Shown here piece by piece: positions 38,648 through 47,786 of a stretch of DNA of 64,000 bases (positions within the stretch are counted from its first letter, which is position 1; the number at the start of each line of letters is the position of its first letter). The DNA lies in NCBI RefSeq assembly GCF_040819555.1, contig NZ_CP161920.1, positions 3,409,001 through 3,473,000 of the forward strand, written 5' to 3'. This DNA comes from Nitratireductor sp. GISD-1A_MAKvit. Lineage in GTDB: Bacteria > Pseudomonadota > Alphaproteobacteria > Rhizobiales > Rhizobiaceae. The position numbers and the translations under genes were made by a program. The notes below the pieces were generated by a model. It was given only the letters and a program-made list of their open reading frames with translations, ran no database searches and had not been told where the DNA came from.

Positions 38648-39534
38648 CCCGGCAGGCACCAAATACCGACGCGCTGACAGCACCGGCACCAAGGCGCGGC
38701 CTCACCGATTTCCAGATACGGTTCCTGCGCTCGCGCAATGCCGTGATCGGCAGCACGATCGTCGCGCTGGTCGCCATCGTAGCGCTGCTTGCGCCCTGGA
38801 TCACGCCCTACGATCCCACGAAGGTTTCCATCATGGCGACCTGGCTGCCACCCGGCGGAGATCATCTTCTTGGAACCGACGCACTGGGTCGCGATGTTTT
38901 AAGCCGGCTTATCATGGGAGCCCGTGTATCGCTCACCGTTGCGCTCTCCGTTCTCGCAATCACCATGACATTCGGCACACTTCTCGGCATGATCGCCGCC
39001 TGGTATCGCGGGCATGTCGACAATCTTCTCATGCGGTTTGTCGACATCATCTTTGCATTTCCCGAGCTGATCATCGCCATCATCGTGGCTGCGGCCATGG
39101 GCCCCGGCACACTCACGGTCATTGTCGCATTGGCTCTCGTCTGGTGGCCTGGCATTGCGCGCATGGCGCGCGCGCTGGTCCTGTCGCTGCGCGAAGAACC
39201 GTTCGTGGAAGCTGGCATTGCCTGCGGCACACCCACATGGCGCATCATGTGGCGGCATCTCCTGCCCAACATCGTCTCCCCGATGATCGTGCGTGCCTCG
39301 CTTGGCGTAGGCATGGTCATCATGGCCGAAGCCACCATGTCGTTTCTCGGCATCGGCGTGCAGGAGCCCTACCCCACATGGGGTGGCATGATCCGCGACG
39401 GCCTGCCCAATCTGCGCACCGACCCTCATCTGGCACTATCCGCCTCGGTGGCCCTCGGGATCACCATGATCGGCTTCAACCTCTTGGGCGACGGCCTGCG
39501 CGATGTGCTTGACCCAAAAGGCAGGGGGCGGTGA
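38644..39534 (+). CDS. ABC transporter permease, DppC-like
   Basis: The 296-residue membrane protein has GTDALGRDVLSRLIMGARVS, the DppC/OppC signature, and an EAA-type loop (VEAGIACGTPTWRIMWRHLL). Pairs with DppB-like subunit. Start overlaps the previous stop (ATGA) and its own stop overlaps the next ATG. Confidence 0.93.
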   Translation: MTRQAPNTDALTAPAPRRGLTDFQIRFLRSRNAVIGSTIVALVAIVALLAPWITPYDPTKVSIMATWLPPGGDHLLGTDALGRDVLSRLIMGARVSLTVALSVLAITMTFGTLLGMIAAWYRGHVDNLLMRFVDIIFAFPELIIAIIVAAAMGPGTLTVIVALALVWWPGIARMARALVLSLREEPFVEAGIACGTPTWRIMWRHLLPNIVSPMIVRASLGVGMVIMAEATMSFLGIGVQEPYPTWGGMIRDGLPNLRTDPHLALSASVALGITMIGFNLLGDGLRDVLDPKGRGR

Positions 39535-40520
39535 TGAAGCTTCTGGACATTAGGGACCTCTGCGTCTCGTTCAACACGTTGCGCGGTCCTGTCGAGGTGC
39601 TCAACAACGTCTCTTTCGATGTCATGCCCGGCGAGATCGTGGGCGTGGTCGGAGAAAGCGGTTCCGGGAAATCCGTCACATCGCTCTCCATCATGGGGCT
39701 GCTCGGCACTTCCGGCCGGATCACCTCCGGCAGCATCGCGCTTTCCGGCACCGAGCTGACGGCACTCTCGGGCGAGGCGATGCGCGCGCTCCGCGGACCT
39801 GAAATGGCGATGATCTTTCAGGAGCCGGGCACCAGCCTGAACCCCGTGCAACGGATTGGCGACCAGATCGTCGAGGCGATGTCCGAGCATGGCTACTGCC
39901 CCCCGGCGGAGGCTCGCCGCCGTGCGCTGGAGCTCATGGACCGTGTGGGCATCCCCGCACCTGACCTGCGTGCACGCGATTATCCGCACCAGCTCTCCGG
40001 CGGAATGAAACAGCGCATCATGATCGCCATAGCGCTTGCCTGCCGTCCGAAACTTCTCATCGCAGACGAACCGACCACCGCTCTGGATGTGACCATTCAG
40101 GCGCAGATTCTGAACCTCATTCTGGATCTGAAAGACGAGTTCGGCATGGGGGTCATGCTCATCACCCATGACATGGGTGTGGTTGCGCAGATCGCCGACC
40201 GCGTGGTGGTGATGTATGGTGGACAGGTGGTGGAGCGCTCAAAGAGCGATGCACTTTTCACGCGGTCGGCCCACCCATATTCCCGGCTCCTGCTCCGCTC
40301 GATTCCCACGGCAACGCAACGCCAGGACAGTCTTCCCATCATAAGAGGCACCATGCCGGCAGCAGGGCGTTTTCCGGCTGGCTGCCGGTTTCACGAGCGC
40401 TGCCCCATGGCGGTGGTGGCCTGCGCGCAATCCGTGCCGTTGCTGGCCGAGGTGGCGCCCGCGCATCTTGCCCGCTGCTTCCGCACCGAAGCGATTGATG
40501 AGCTGGAGGTCCCGGCATGA
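39534..40520 (+). CDS. ABC transporter ATP-binding protein, DppD-like
   Basis: The 328-residue ATPase has Walker [14 protein letters not shown], signature [15 protein letters not shown], Walker [12 protein letters not shown] and the C-terminal oligopeptide-type extension with cysteines ([14 protein letters not shown]) that in DppD/OppD proteins can hold an iron-sulfur cluster. ATG at 39534 overlaps the preceding TGA. Confidence 0.93.
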   Translation: MKLLDIRDLCVSFNTLRGPVEVLNNVSFDVMPGEIVGVVGESGSGKSVTSLSIMGLLGTSGRITSGSIALSGTELTALSGEAMRALRGPEMAMIFQEPGTSLNPVQRIGDQIVEAMSEHGYCPPAEARRRALELMDRVGIPAPDLRARDYPHQLSGGMKQRIMIAIALACRPKLLIADEPTTALDVTIQAQILNLILDLKDEFGMGVMLITHDMGVVAQIADRVVVMYGGQVVERSKSDALFTRSAHPYSRLLLRSIPTATQRQDSLPIIRGTMPAAGRFPAGCRFHERCPMAVVACAQSVPLLAEVAPAHLARCFRTEAIDELEVPA

Positions 40521-41524
40521 CCGAGCCTTTGTTGAAGCTTGAGAAACTTTCCAAACGCTTCCGGGTTGGAAACAAAGAACTGGCGGCGGTCAGCGATGTT
40601 TCGCTCCATGTTGCCGCCGGCGAGACCCTCGGCATCGTCGGTGAAAGCGGCTGTGGAAAGTCCACGCTGGGACGCATGATCCTGCGGCTGACAGATCCGA
40701 GCGACGGCGCGATCGTCTTCGACGGGCGCGACATCACCCGGCTTGGCAAGCGGGCCATGCGGCCGCTGCGCCGCGATATCCAGATCGTGTTCCAGGACCC
40801 CTATGCGTCGCTCAATCCCCGGATGAAGGTGGGCGAGATCATCGCCGAGCCGCTGGTCAACATCGGCATGAAGCGCGCAGAAATCGCTGCCCGCGTCGCG
40901 GAGGTTCTGGACGTTGTCGGTTTGCCGGCAGAAAGCGCAGAGCGTTACCCGCATGCGTTCTCCGGTGGTCAGCGTCAGCGTATCGGCATCGCCCGAGCGC
41001 TTGCCGTGAAGCCGCGTCTGATCGTTTGCGACGAGGCAGTGTCGGCACTGGACGTCTCGGTGCAGGCACAGGTTCTCACCCTGTTGCGCGACATTCAGCG
41101 TGAGACCGGGGTGACCTTCGTCTTCATCTCGCACAATCTTGGCGTTGTCCGCTTCCTGTGCCACCGCATTGCCGTGCTCTATCTCGGCCGCGTGGTCGAG
41201 ATCGGCACCGAAGCGCAGCTTTTCGAGAGCCCGCAGCACCCGTACACCCAGGCGCTGCTCTCCGCCATTCCGGAGGCAGGAGCGGGACGGCGCGGGCGCA
41301 TTCCGGTGCCATCGGGCGAGATCCCGAACCCGATAAACCCGCCGCCGGGCTGCCCCTTTCACCTGCGCTGTCCGCGTGTTCAGGCGAAATGCCGCAGCGA
41401 GGTACCCCGGCTTGAAACCCGTAGCGACGGGCAGGCTGTTGCCTGCCACTTTCCCGGAGCGAACGCGGCAACGCCGCGGCACGATCCGGACGACAAAAGA
41501 ATGATTGAAGGAGAAGCCCGATGA
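40517..41524 (+). CDS. ABC transporter ATP-binding protein, DppF-like
   Basis: The 335-residue ATPase has Walker A GESGCGKSTLGR, YASLNPRMKVGEI, signature FSGGQRQRIGIARAL, Walker B LIVCDEAVSALD and the C-terminal Cys-rich extension (GCPFHLRCPRVQAKC). Partner of the DppD-like subunit. Overlaps both neighbours by 4 bases. Confidence 0.93.
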   Translation: MTEPLLKLEKLSKRFRVGNKELAAVSDVSLHVAAGETLGIVGESGCGKSTLGRMILRLTDPSDGAIVFDGRDITRLGKRAMRPLRRDIQIVFQDPYASLNPRMKVGEIIAEPLVNIGMKRAEIAARVAEVLDVVGLPAESAERYPHAFSGGQRQRIGIARALAVKPRLIVCDEAVSALDVSVQAQVLTLLRDIQRETGVTFVFISHNLGVVRFLCHRIAVLYLGRVVEIGTEAQLFESPQHPYTQALLSAIPEAGAGRRGRIPVPSGEIPNPINPPPGCPFHLRCPRVQAKCRSEVPRLETRSDGQAVACHFPGANAATPRHDPDDKRMIEGEAR

Positions 41525-42300
41525 AAGGCCGTTGGCTGGAAGATCTGACCTGGAGCGAGGCAGCAGAGTGGCTCGACCGCGATGCGCTGGTGCTCATACC
41601 CATTGGCGCCGCCGCCAAGGAACACGGCCACGCGCTGCCCCTGTGCACCGACTACCTGCTCGCACGCGGGTTGACGGACGGTGTTCTTGAGGAGCTTCCA
41701 ATTCTCGCCGCGCCCGTCATGTCGTTCGGCTACTATCCGGCTTTCCGCCACTACCCCGGCAGTCAGCACATCCGCCCCGAAACCTTCTCCATGCTCATCG
41801 ACGATGTTCTGAGCGGCTTCCTCGCTCAGGGTTTCCGCAATCTCGCAATCCTCAACACCGGTGTTTCGACAACGCCCGTCGTGCAGGTGGCCGTCAGGGA
41901 ATTCTACGAACGCACCGGAACCCGCGTTGCGCTGGCCAATATTCTGGCCATCGGCAAGGAAGCCGATCACCTGATGACGCAGAAGCTCGGCGGACATGGC
42001 GACGAACACGAAACCTCGCTGATCCTCGCGCTCGATGAAAGCCGCGTGCGCAAGGACAAGCTCGTCTGCGACTACGGGCACCAGCTCGACGCGCCGAAAA
42101 CCGTCTTCTACTGGCCTGCCACGTTCAGCGGCGATCCGGAGAGCGGCGTGGACTACTCCGCAACCGGCATCCGTGGCGATGCCACGCTGGCCACAAAGGA
42201 AAAGGGCGAAGCCAGCCTCAGGGCCAGCGTGGCCGATGTGGTCAACGGACTTCGCGCCCTGTTCCCGGACGCCGTGGGCAAGGCAGGAGGTGCTGCGTGA
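41521..42300 (+). CDS. Creatininase-family amidohydrolase
   Basis: The 259-residue protein has the family metal motif IPIGAAAKEHGHALPLCTD (Glu, His, Asp ligands) and GGHGDEHETSLIL later. Creatininase relatives open cyclic amides or remove formamide groups, using two metal ions. It is translationally coupled to the transporter, so it likely acts on the imported compound. Not creatininase itself on this evidence. Confidence 0.88.
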   Translation: MKGRWLEDLTWSEAAEWLDRDALVLIPIGAAAKEHGHALPLCTDYLLARGLTDGVLEELPILAAPVMSFGYYPAFRHYPGSQHIRPETFSMLIDDVLSGFLAQGFRNLAILNTGVSTTPVVQVAVREFYERTGTRVALANILAIGKEADHLMTQKLGGHGDEHETSLILALDESRVRKDKLVCDYGHQLDAPKTVFYWPATFSGDPESGVDYSATGIRGDATLATKEKGEASLRASVADVVNGLRALFPDAVGKAGGAA

Positions 42301-43340
42301 CACGGCTGAACCTTGCCGATGACGGCGACTGGCTGACACCAAAGGAAACCGCCGAGCGTCTTGCCGCGCTAACCGCCGCAGGCGATGTCACACCGGACTA
42401 TTACGGCGTCGGCGGGCCGGTTACCGAGTTGGAGAACAACGTTGCTGCGATGTTCGGCAAGGAAGCCGCGGTCATGTACCCGACCGGTACACTCGCCAAC
42501 ATGCTGGCCGCGCGCGAGCTTGCCACTGCAAAACGCGGGCCGCGGCTGGTCGTGCAGAGCGACAGCCATGTGTTCAACGATGCAGGTGACAATTTTACCC
42601 ACGGCATCGGCGTGACCACCGTGCCGCTGGTTTCGCAGGGACCGAGCTTTACCGCAGAACAACTGCGTGCCGAAATCGACCGCACCGCCAGTGCGCGCGT
42701 GCCGGCCACGATCATCGGCGTGATGATCGAAACGCCGAGCCGGCGCCATGCAAACCGCGTGTTCGACCCCGTGGCGCTTGAGGAGGTCATCGCGTTGGCG
42801 AAAGCCGAGGGTATTCCACTCATCCTCGACGGGGCGCGGATCTTCATCGAAGCCGCATGGACAAACCGCCAGTTGAAGGAAATCGCTGCGCCCTTCGACT
42901 ATGTCTACCTCTCCCTCTACAAATATCTCGAAGCGCCTTTCGGCGCTGTTCTGGCCGGGTCGGCGGCTGCTCTTGAAGGGCAGAACCACGAACGGCGGCG
43001 CTATGGGGGCGGACTGTTCCAGATGTGGCCTGCCGCACTTCTGGCGAACAGCGCGCTTGCACGGCAAACAGAAAACTGGGCAGCGGTGCGAAAAGCGGGC
43101 GCGGCAGTTCTCCAAGCCCTCTCGACAAAGCAGGTAAAGGCCTCGCGCCTAGCCGATGATACCAATGTCATTCGCATCGCCTGCAGGGCCGATCACGGCG
43201 AAGTCGCGAAACGTGCGGCTGCGGCGAATGTGAAAGTTCCGCCGCCTTCTGCCGATGGCTACGTTCTGAAAATGAACGAAAGCTGGCTCAACCACAGCCC
43301 TGCGGCGATCGCGCAGACCATTGCCTCGCTACTGCGCTAG
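42297..43340 (+). CDS. Threonine aldolase/beta-eliminating lyase family protein
   Basis: The 347-residue PLP enzyme of fold type I has VMYPTGTLANMLAARELA, LILDGARIFIEAAW (cofactor Asp) and YLSLYKYLEAPFGAVLAG, where the Lys should form the Schiff base. Family members split beta-hydroxy amino acids to glycine and aldehydes. Final gene of the ABC/creatininase operon; overlapping start. The substrate probably comes from the creatininase-type reaction. Confidence 0.87.
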   Translation: MTRLNLADDGDWLTPKETAERLAALTAAGDVTPDYYGVGGPVTELENNVAAMFGKEAAVMYPTGTLANMLAARELATAKRGPRLVVQSDSHVFNDAGDNFTHGIGVTTVPLVSQGPSFTAEQLRAEIDRTASARVPATIIGVMIETPSRRHANRVFDPVALEEVIALAKAEGIPLILDGARIFIEAAWTNRQLKEIAAPFDYVYLSLYKYLEAPFGAVLAGSAAALEGQNHERRRYGGGLFQMWPAALLANSALARQTENWAAVRKAGAAVLQALSTKQVKASRLADDTNVIRIACRADHGEVAKRAAAANVKVPPPSADGYVLKMNESWLNHSPAAIAQTIASLLR

Positions 43341-43546
43341 AATGCGGCAGATCCGCCCGCAGGCATCGGGCAGCGAGCGTCGGCCCGGCCCCGATGCCGG
43401 TCACGCTCGTTCCCGTTCCCGTGAGATTTAACGTGAGCCGCGTCGCCACCCATTGATTTCCCAGTGATGGAGATAGCTGAGACATTTCCTGCGCCGATGC
43501 AGCCCCCCTTCTGTATCGAGCTGAATGCAAACGAATGGAGCTCGCT

Positions 43547-43789
43547 ATGAACATCAAACTGCTTTCGATTTTCGCAGCCTCACTGTTTACGCTTCCAGCT
43601 CTGGCAATCGAGCCGCTGCCAAACAGCATCACTGCGGATGGTCCGACGAAATCAGCCCTGAAGTCGACTCCTGTTGGTTCGCTTCTGCACCATGAGATCT
43701 ACCATCAGGGCAACCGGTACACGGAAACCTACGTAGTTGGCGCTGATGGCCGCCTGGTGCTGGTCAGCCGGTCGCTGCGCAGCGACTGA
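43547..43789 (+). CDS. Small secreted protein of unknown function
   Basis: An 80-residue product with a clear signal peptide (MNIKLLSIFAASLFTLPALA) and a small mature domain ending VVGADGRLVLVSRSLRSD. The start at 43547 follows GGAG with good spacing. A strong terminator follows. Family not recognised; it resembles short periplasmic RcnB/DUF1236-like proteins only in general shape. Confidence 0.7.
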   Translation: MNIKLLSIFAASLFTLPALAIEPLPNSITADGPTKSALKSTPVGSLLHHEIYHQGNRYTETYVVGADGRLVLVSRSLRSD

Positions 43790-43799
43790 GAAAAACAAA

Positions 43800-43835
43800 A
43801 CCCGCCGCTCTGTCACGGGTGGCGGGTCTTTCCTT
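43800..43835 (+). terminator. Rho-independent terminator
   Basis: ACCCGCC (43800-43806) pairs with GGCGGGT (43821-43827), followed by CTTTCCTTT. It ends the small secreted-protein transcript. Confidence 0.75.
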
Positions 43836-43919
43836 TCTGATCCTGAGACCCGGTGAATTGCGGCCGTTGGCTGCAACAAGATGCGCGAGACCTGCCGGTC
43901 TCCCCCATTCCATCTCAAC

Positions 43920-44924
43920 TCACGAGCGGTGCAGGGCCCGGTCGGTGGTGGACCGCACGACCAGGTGCGTTTCAAGAACGTAGGATGCATCGCGCACGGC
44001 CTGCGATTTCAGCACTTCCAACAGGAGCGAGACCGCCAGCTTTCCGGCCTCGACGGACCGGCTGGAGACGGTGGTAAGGCTCGGCACCGTGAGCGGCCCA
44101 AGTGCATCGTCGCAACCAACCACCGAAAACTCGTCCGGCACACGGACACCGCGTTCCGACAGGCCGGCCACAATGCCCTGTGCCGTCACGTCGTCAAAGG
44201 CGATCGCGGCGGTTGCTCCCTTGGTCAGAATGGCATCGACGGCCTGAAGTCCTGCCTCGAAACTGGGCACCGAGGCCGAAACGAAGCCGAGATCCAGGCC
44301 CAGCTTGCGCGCTTCCTTGCGCACCGCTGCCCGGCGCTGCTTGTTCGACCAGGAGGTGGATGGGCCGCTCACATAGACGATCTTGCGATGGCCAAGGTCG
44401 GCAAGGTGCTGCGTGGCTTCGGCGATGCCTGTGCCACTGTCGATCAGCACTTTCGGAATGCCTTTCACATCACGGTTGATCAAGACGAGGGGACGCAGCA
44501 GCGCATGGGCGGCAATGCGCTCGTCGGAAAGACGCGGCGAGGCAAGTATGATGCCTTCTACCTGGCCGGCAAAGCGCCCCAGAAGCTGATCTTCCTTTTC
44601 CGGGTCCTCATCGGAATTTCCCAGAAAAACGCAGAAATCGGAGCGATCCGCCTCCACCTGTGCGGCGCGGATCATGGGCGGGAAGAAGGGGTTTGCGACA
44701 TCCGGCACGATCAGCGCCAGATTGCCATAACGCCCGGTGCTCAGTGCCCGAGCCGTGTGGTTCGGCACATAGCCAAGCTTTGCGGCAGCGGCCTTAATGC
44801 GCTCAACGGTTTCAGGGCTCAGCATGTCGGGCCGCGTAAAGGCACGCGACACGCTGGAGCGCGCCACCCCCGCCTCCTTGGCCACCTGACTGATTGTGAC
44901 GCCACTTTTGCGTTCTGCTGCCAC
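43920..44924 (-). CDS. LacI-family transcriptional regulator
   Basis: The repressor of about 334 residues has the LacI HTH (VTISQVAKEAGVARSSVSRA) and hinge (YVPNHTARALSTGRYGN), then a periplasmic-binding-type sugar domain. I start at the GTG at 44924 (residues AAERKSGVTIS follow); the open frame continues upstream across the operators, which cannot be coding. It is divergent from the nagB-like operon. Two matching palindromes lie between them, and a third lies before the sugar ABC operon, so it likely controls both in response to an amino sugar or uronate. Confidence 0.9.
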   Translation of the reverse strand: MAAERKSGVTISQVAKEAGVARSSVSRAFTRPDMLSPETVERIKAAAAKLGYVPNHTARALSTGRYGNLALIVPDVANPFFPPMIRAAQVEADRSDFCVFLGNSDEDPEKEDQLLGRFAGQVEGIILASPRLSDERIAAHALLRPLVLINRDVKGIPKVLIDSGTGIAEATQHLADLGHRKIVYVSGPSTSWSNKQRRAAVRKEARKLGLDLGFVSASVPSFEAGLQAVDAILTKGATAAIAFDDVTAQGIVAGLSERGVRVPDEFSVVGCDDALGPLTVPSLTTVSSRSVEAGKLAVSLLLEVLKSQAVRDASYVLETHLVVRSTTDRALHRS

Positions 44925-44981
44925 CGCTTTGCCTCGAACCTTGAACGATGCCCGACAAGATGCACCGGCGCGCTGCGTCAG

Positions 44982-45009
44982 GCAACCGGTTGACATGCAA
45001 CCGGTTGCA
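44982..45009. promoter_or_regulatory. Tandem LacI operators
   Basis: Two copies of a palindrome with the LacI-type central CG: GCAACCGGTTGA at 44982-44993 and TGCAACCGGTTGCA at 44996-45009. They lie between the repressor and nagB, which suits autorepression and control of the sugar operon. The same sequence recurs at 49116. Confidence 0.85.
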
Positions 45010-45083
45010 CAACATAGTGCAATCACTTCAGTTTCTCTGCCGCAGGCTCTGTGACGAGCAGGTGACATCTTCGGAGTTTCGAT

Positions 45084-45875
45084 TTGCAGAACACTCAATC
45101 CCCGCAAAATCCCGCCCCTGTCTCAAGTCGAAATGTTGAGAAGTTGAAGGTCCTGACCTTCGCTGATCGGGCGGGAATGGGAGCGGCAGCCGCGTCCGAC
45201 ATCGCGCATGCCCTGCGCGAACGTCTTGCACGCCAGGAGGGGGTGCGCGTCATATTCGCCTCGGCCCCAAGCCAGACCTCCATGATCGAGCAGCTCCGCG
45301 CCATGCCGGGCATAGACTGGTCCCGCGTGACCGCCTTTCACATGGATGAGTTCATCGGTCTGGCGCCCGATGCGCCACAGCGTTTCGGCCACTGGCTTGA
45401 TCTCCATATTTTCAACGCGCTGCCGCTGGCCGCTGCCCATCGCATCGATCCGGGTGCCGATCCCGAGGCAGAAGCCCGGCGCTATGCGGCCCTGCTGAAC
45501 GAAGCGCCAATCGATTTCGTCTGCCTCGGCATAGGCGTGAACGGACACATTGCCTTCAATGACCCGCCCATTGCAGATTTTGAGGATGCTCTGGACGTCA
45601 AGCTGGTCGAGCTTGATGCGGTCTGCCGTCAGCAGCAATATGATGATGGCGGGTTCGACAGCCTTGAGGCCGTGCCGCGCACGGCATTGTCCCTCACCAT
45701 CCCGCGCCTGTTGCGTGCCGACCGGTTGTTCTGCATCGTGCCTGGCGCTCACAAGCGCGATGCCGTGCACGGGGCGCTACACGGACCGCTTTCAACCGCC
45801 TGCCCGGCCAGCATCCTGCGCGGTCACGGCAATTGCACGCTCTATCTCGACAAGGAGGCCGATCCCGATGCCTGA
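45084..45875 (+). CDS. nagB: Glucosamine-6-phosphate deaminase
   Basis: It converts glucosamine-6-phosphate to fructose-6-phosphate and ammonia. The 263-residue sequence has MDEFIGL, the catalytic region GIGVNGHIAFNDP and a late HKRDAVHGALHGPLS. The start is uncertain: TTG at 45084 is the longest, and TTG at 45144 would begin directly at the family core KVLTFADRAGMG. First gene of the operon with SIS protein, NagA and ceramidase-like enzyme; LacI operators lie 75 bases upstream. Confidence 0.88.
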   Translation: MQNTQSPQNPAPVSSRNVEKLKVLTFADRAGMGAAAASDIAHALRERLARQEGVRVIFASAPSQTSMIEQLRAMPGIDWSRVTAFHMDEFIGLAPDAPQRFGHWLDLHIFNALPLAAAHRIDPGADPEAEARRYAALLNEAPIDFVCLGIGVNGHIAFNDPPIADFEDALDVKLVELDAVCRQQQYDDGGFDSLEAVPRTALSLTIPRLLRADRLFCIVPGAHKRDAVHGALHGPLSTACPASILRGHGNCTLYLDKEADPDA

Positions 45876-46638
45876 GATCAATGCAGATGCGGTCTGCGAA
45901 CAGTATCTCGACACAAGCCACGACCTCATGAGGCGTATCCTTGTGGAAGAGCGGGACACTCTCGACAGCGCTGCCGAGCGCCTGGCTTCCCAGATCGAGG
46001 CCGATCGGCTGGTTCACATCTTCGGCCCCGGCGGGCACTCAAATCTCGCCAGCCAGGAAGTGTTTTTCCGGGCCGGCGGCCTGATGCACATGAGCGCGAT
46101 CCTCGATGAAGGCACGCTGCTTTCCAACGGTGCGTTGCGTTCCATGGCAATCGAGCGCACGCCGGGATATGGCCGCGTTGTCATTGCAAATGCACAATTG
46201 GGCGAAAGCGATGTGCTGATCCTCGCAAACGCATATGGCATCAACGCAGCCCTGATAGACGCGGCACTGGAGGCAAAGTCTCGCGGGGCGTTTCTCGTCG
46301 GTGTGAGCTCGCGCGAGCATGCCGAAAGCACAAGCCCGGACCACCCGGCACGCCACCCGGAGAAAAAGAACCTGCATGATGTGGTCGACATCGCAATCGA
46401 CACCAAGGTTCCGATCGGCGATGCGGTGGTCAGCCTGCCGGGCATGACGGAAAACATCTCCGCCGTTTCAACTTTCGCCAATGCGTTCGCACTCAACTGT
46501 CTGGTAATCCGCACCGTTGCGAAGCTGCTGGAGCGTGGCGTCGAGCCGCCGGTCTGGCGCAGCGGAAATGCTCCTGGAGGCGACGAGGCCAATGCCCGCT
46601 TCCTTGCCCGTTTCCGCGATCGGGTGCGCGCGCTGTGA
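45868..46638 (+). CDS. SIS-domain sugar isomerase-like protein
   Basis: A 256-residue single SIS domain protein with HIFGPGGHSNLASQEVFFRAGG as its phosphosugar site. Such UPF0309-type proteins accompany amino-sugar genes and may isomerise or deaminate a phosphosugar. Overlaps nagB by 8 bases; preceded by AAGGAGG. The exact reaction is not known. Confidence 0.82.
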   Translation: MPEINADAVCEQYLDTSHDLMRRILVEERDTLDSAAERLASQIEADRLVHIFGPGGHSNLASQEVFFRAGGLMHMSAILDEGTLLSNGALRSMAIERTPGYGRVVIANAQLGESDVLILANAYGINAALIDAALEAKSRGAFLVGVSSREHAESTSPDHPARHPEKKNLHDVVDIAIDTKVPIGDAVVSLPGMTENISAVSTFANAFALNCLVIRTVAKLLERGVEPPVWRSGNAPGGDEANARFLARFRDRVRAL

Positions 46639-47786
46639 GCAGTGGCGCAACCATAACCGGGCGCGATCCCGCCACGGGAGCCGGCATTGCCGTCACGGTC
46701 CGCGACGGGCGGATCACCTCCATTGCCGACACCGGATCCGGTGACGGAGCGTTTCTCTCGCCCGGTCTGGTTGACCTGCAGGTCAATGGCTATGCGGGCC
46801 TCGACCTGAATGACGGCAACCTGACCGCCCGGCGCGTCTTGGAACTCACCCGCATCATGGCAAGTCTGGGTGTCGCCACATACCTTCCCACTCTCGTGAC
46901 CGGCTCGAAGGAGCGTCTTCTGGATGCCCTCTCGGTCATCGCCCGGGCCCGGGATGAAGACGAGCTGTGCGCACGCATGATCCCCGGCGTTCACATGGAG
47001 GGCCCCTCGATCGCTCCCGAGGACGGGCCGCGTGGTGCCCACCCGCAGGAACATGTTCGCGCGCCCTCGCTCGAAGAATTCGCTGCATGGCAGAAAGCCA
47101 GTGGCGGTCTTGTCCGCCTCGTGACCCTCGCACCCGAGTATGACGAGGCCCCGACCTATATTCGTTCAGTCACGGCCCAGGGGGTTCATGTCGCTCTGGG
47201 CCATTCCGCCGCAACGCCCGAGCAGGTGCATGCAGCCGCCGAGGCCGGTGCACGGCTCTCGACGCATCTTGGCAATGGCGCTGCCGCTCTCATGCCTCGC
47301 CATCCAAACCTGATCTGGGCACAGCTCGCCGATGATCGGCTCACTGCAACACTCATTGCAGATGGCCACCACCTGCCCGACGACACATTCAAGACCATGC
47401 TGCGCGCAAAGGGGCTCGAGCGCGCCCTGCTGGTTTCCGACAGCGTGTCGCTTGCCGGCATGGAACCCGGCATCTATCGTCAGCCGATTGGCGGCGATGT
47501 CGAGGTGCGCGCGGACGGTCGCGTCGGCATTGCCGGCACACCCTATCTGGCGGGTGCCGGTCTGCCGCTGATTGCAAACGTCCCGATTGCCATGCGCATG
47601 GCCGGCCTCTCGCTTGCCCAGGCGCTCAGGCTGGCCACGGCCAACCCCGGCGCCTTTGTCGATGGTCGCGGCGTGATAAAGCTTGGGGCCCCAGCCGATT
47701 TCATTCGCTTTGCTGTCGATGAACAAACCGGCAAGCTGAACCTGACGAGCACCCACATCCACGGCGAGGAGGTGTTCTCCGCATGA
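46635..47786 (+). CDS. nagA: N-acetylglucosamine-6-phosphate deacetylase
   Basis: It removes acetate from N-acetylglucosamine-6-phosphate in the cytoplasm. Motifs: LVDLQVNGYAGLDLND, GVHMEGPSIAPEDGPRGAHP (metal Glu), LGHSAATPEQ and HLGNGAA (metal His), and LLVSDSVSLAG (catalytic Asp). GTG start overlaps the SIS gene by 4 bases; length 383 residues is as expected. Confidence 0.93.
   Translation: MSSGATITGRDPATGAGIAVTVRDGRITSIADTGSGDGAFLSPGLVDLQVNGYAGLDLNDGNLTARRVLELTRIMASLGVATYLPTLVTGSKERLLDALSVIARARDEDELCARMIPGVHMEGPSIAPEDGPRGAHPQEHVRAPSLEEFAAWQKASGGLVRLVTLAPEYDEAPTYIRSVTAQGVHVALGHSAATPEQVHAAAEAGARLSTHLGNGAAALMPRHPNLIWAQLADDRLTATLIADGHHLPDDTFKTMLRAKGLERALLVSDSVSLAGMEPGIYRQPIGGDVEVRADGRVGIAGTPYLAGAGLPLIANVPIAMRMAGLSLAQALRLATANPGAFVDGRGVIKLGAPADFIRFAVDEQTGKLNLTSTHIHGEEVFSA

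Noticed and set aside
45868..46638. Annotation from a longer frame starting at 45550
   Set aside because: That frame runs antiparallel in meaning through nagB; the ATG at 45868 with AAGGAGG upstream begins the SIS protein.
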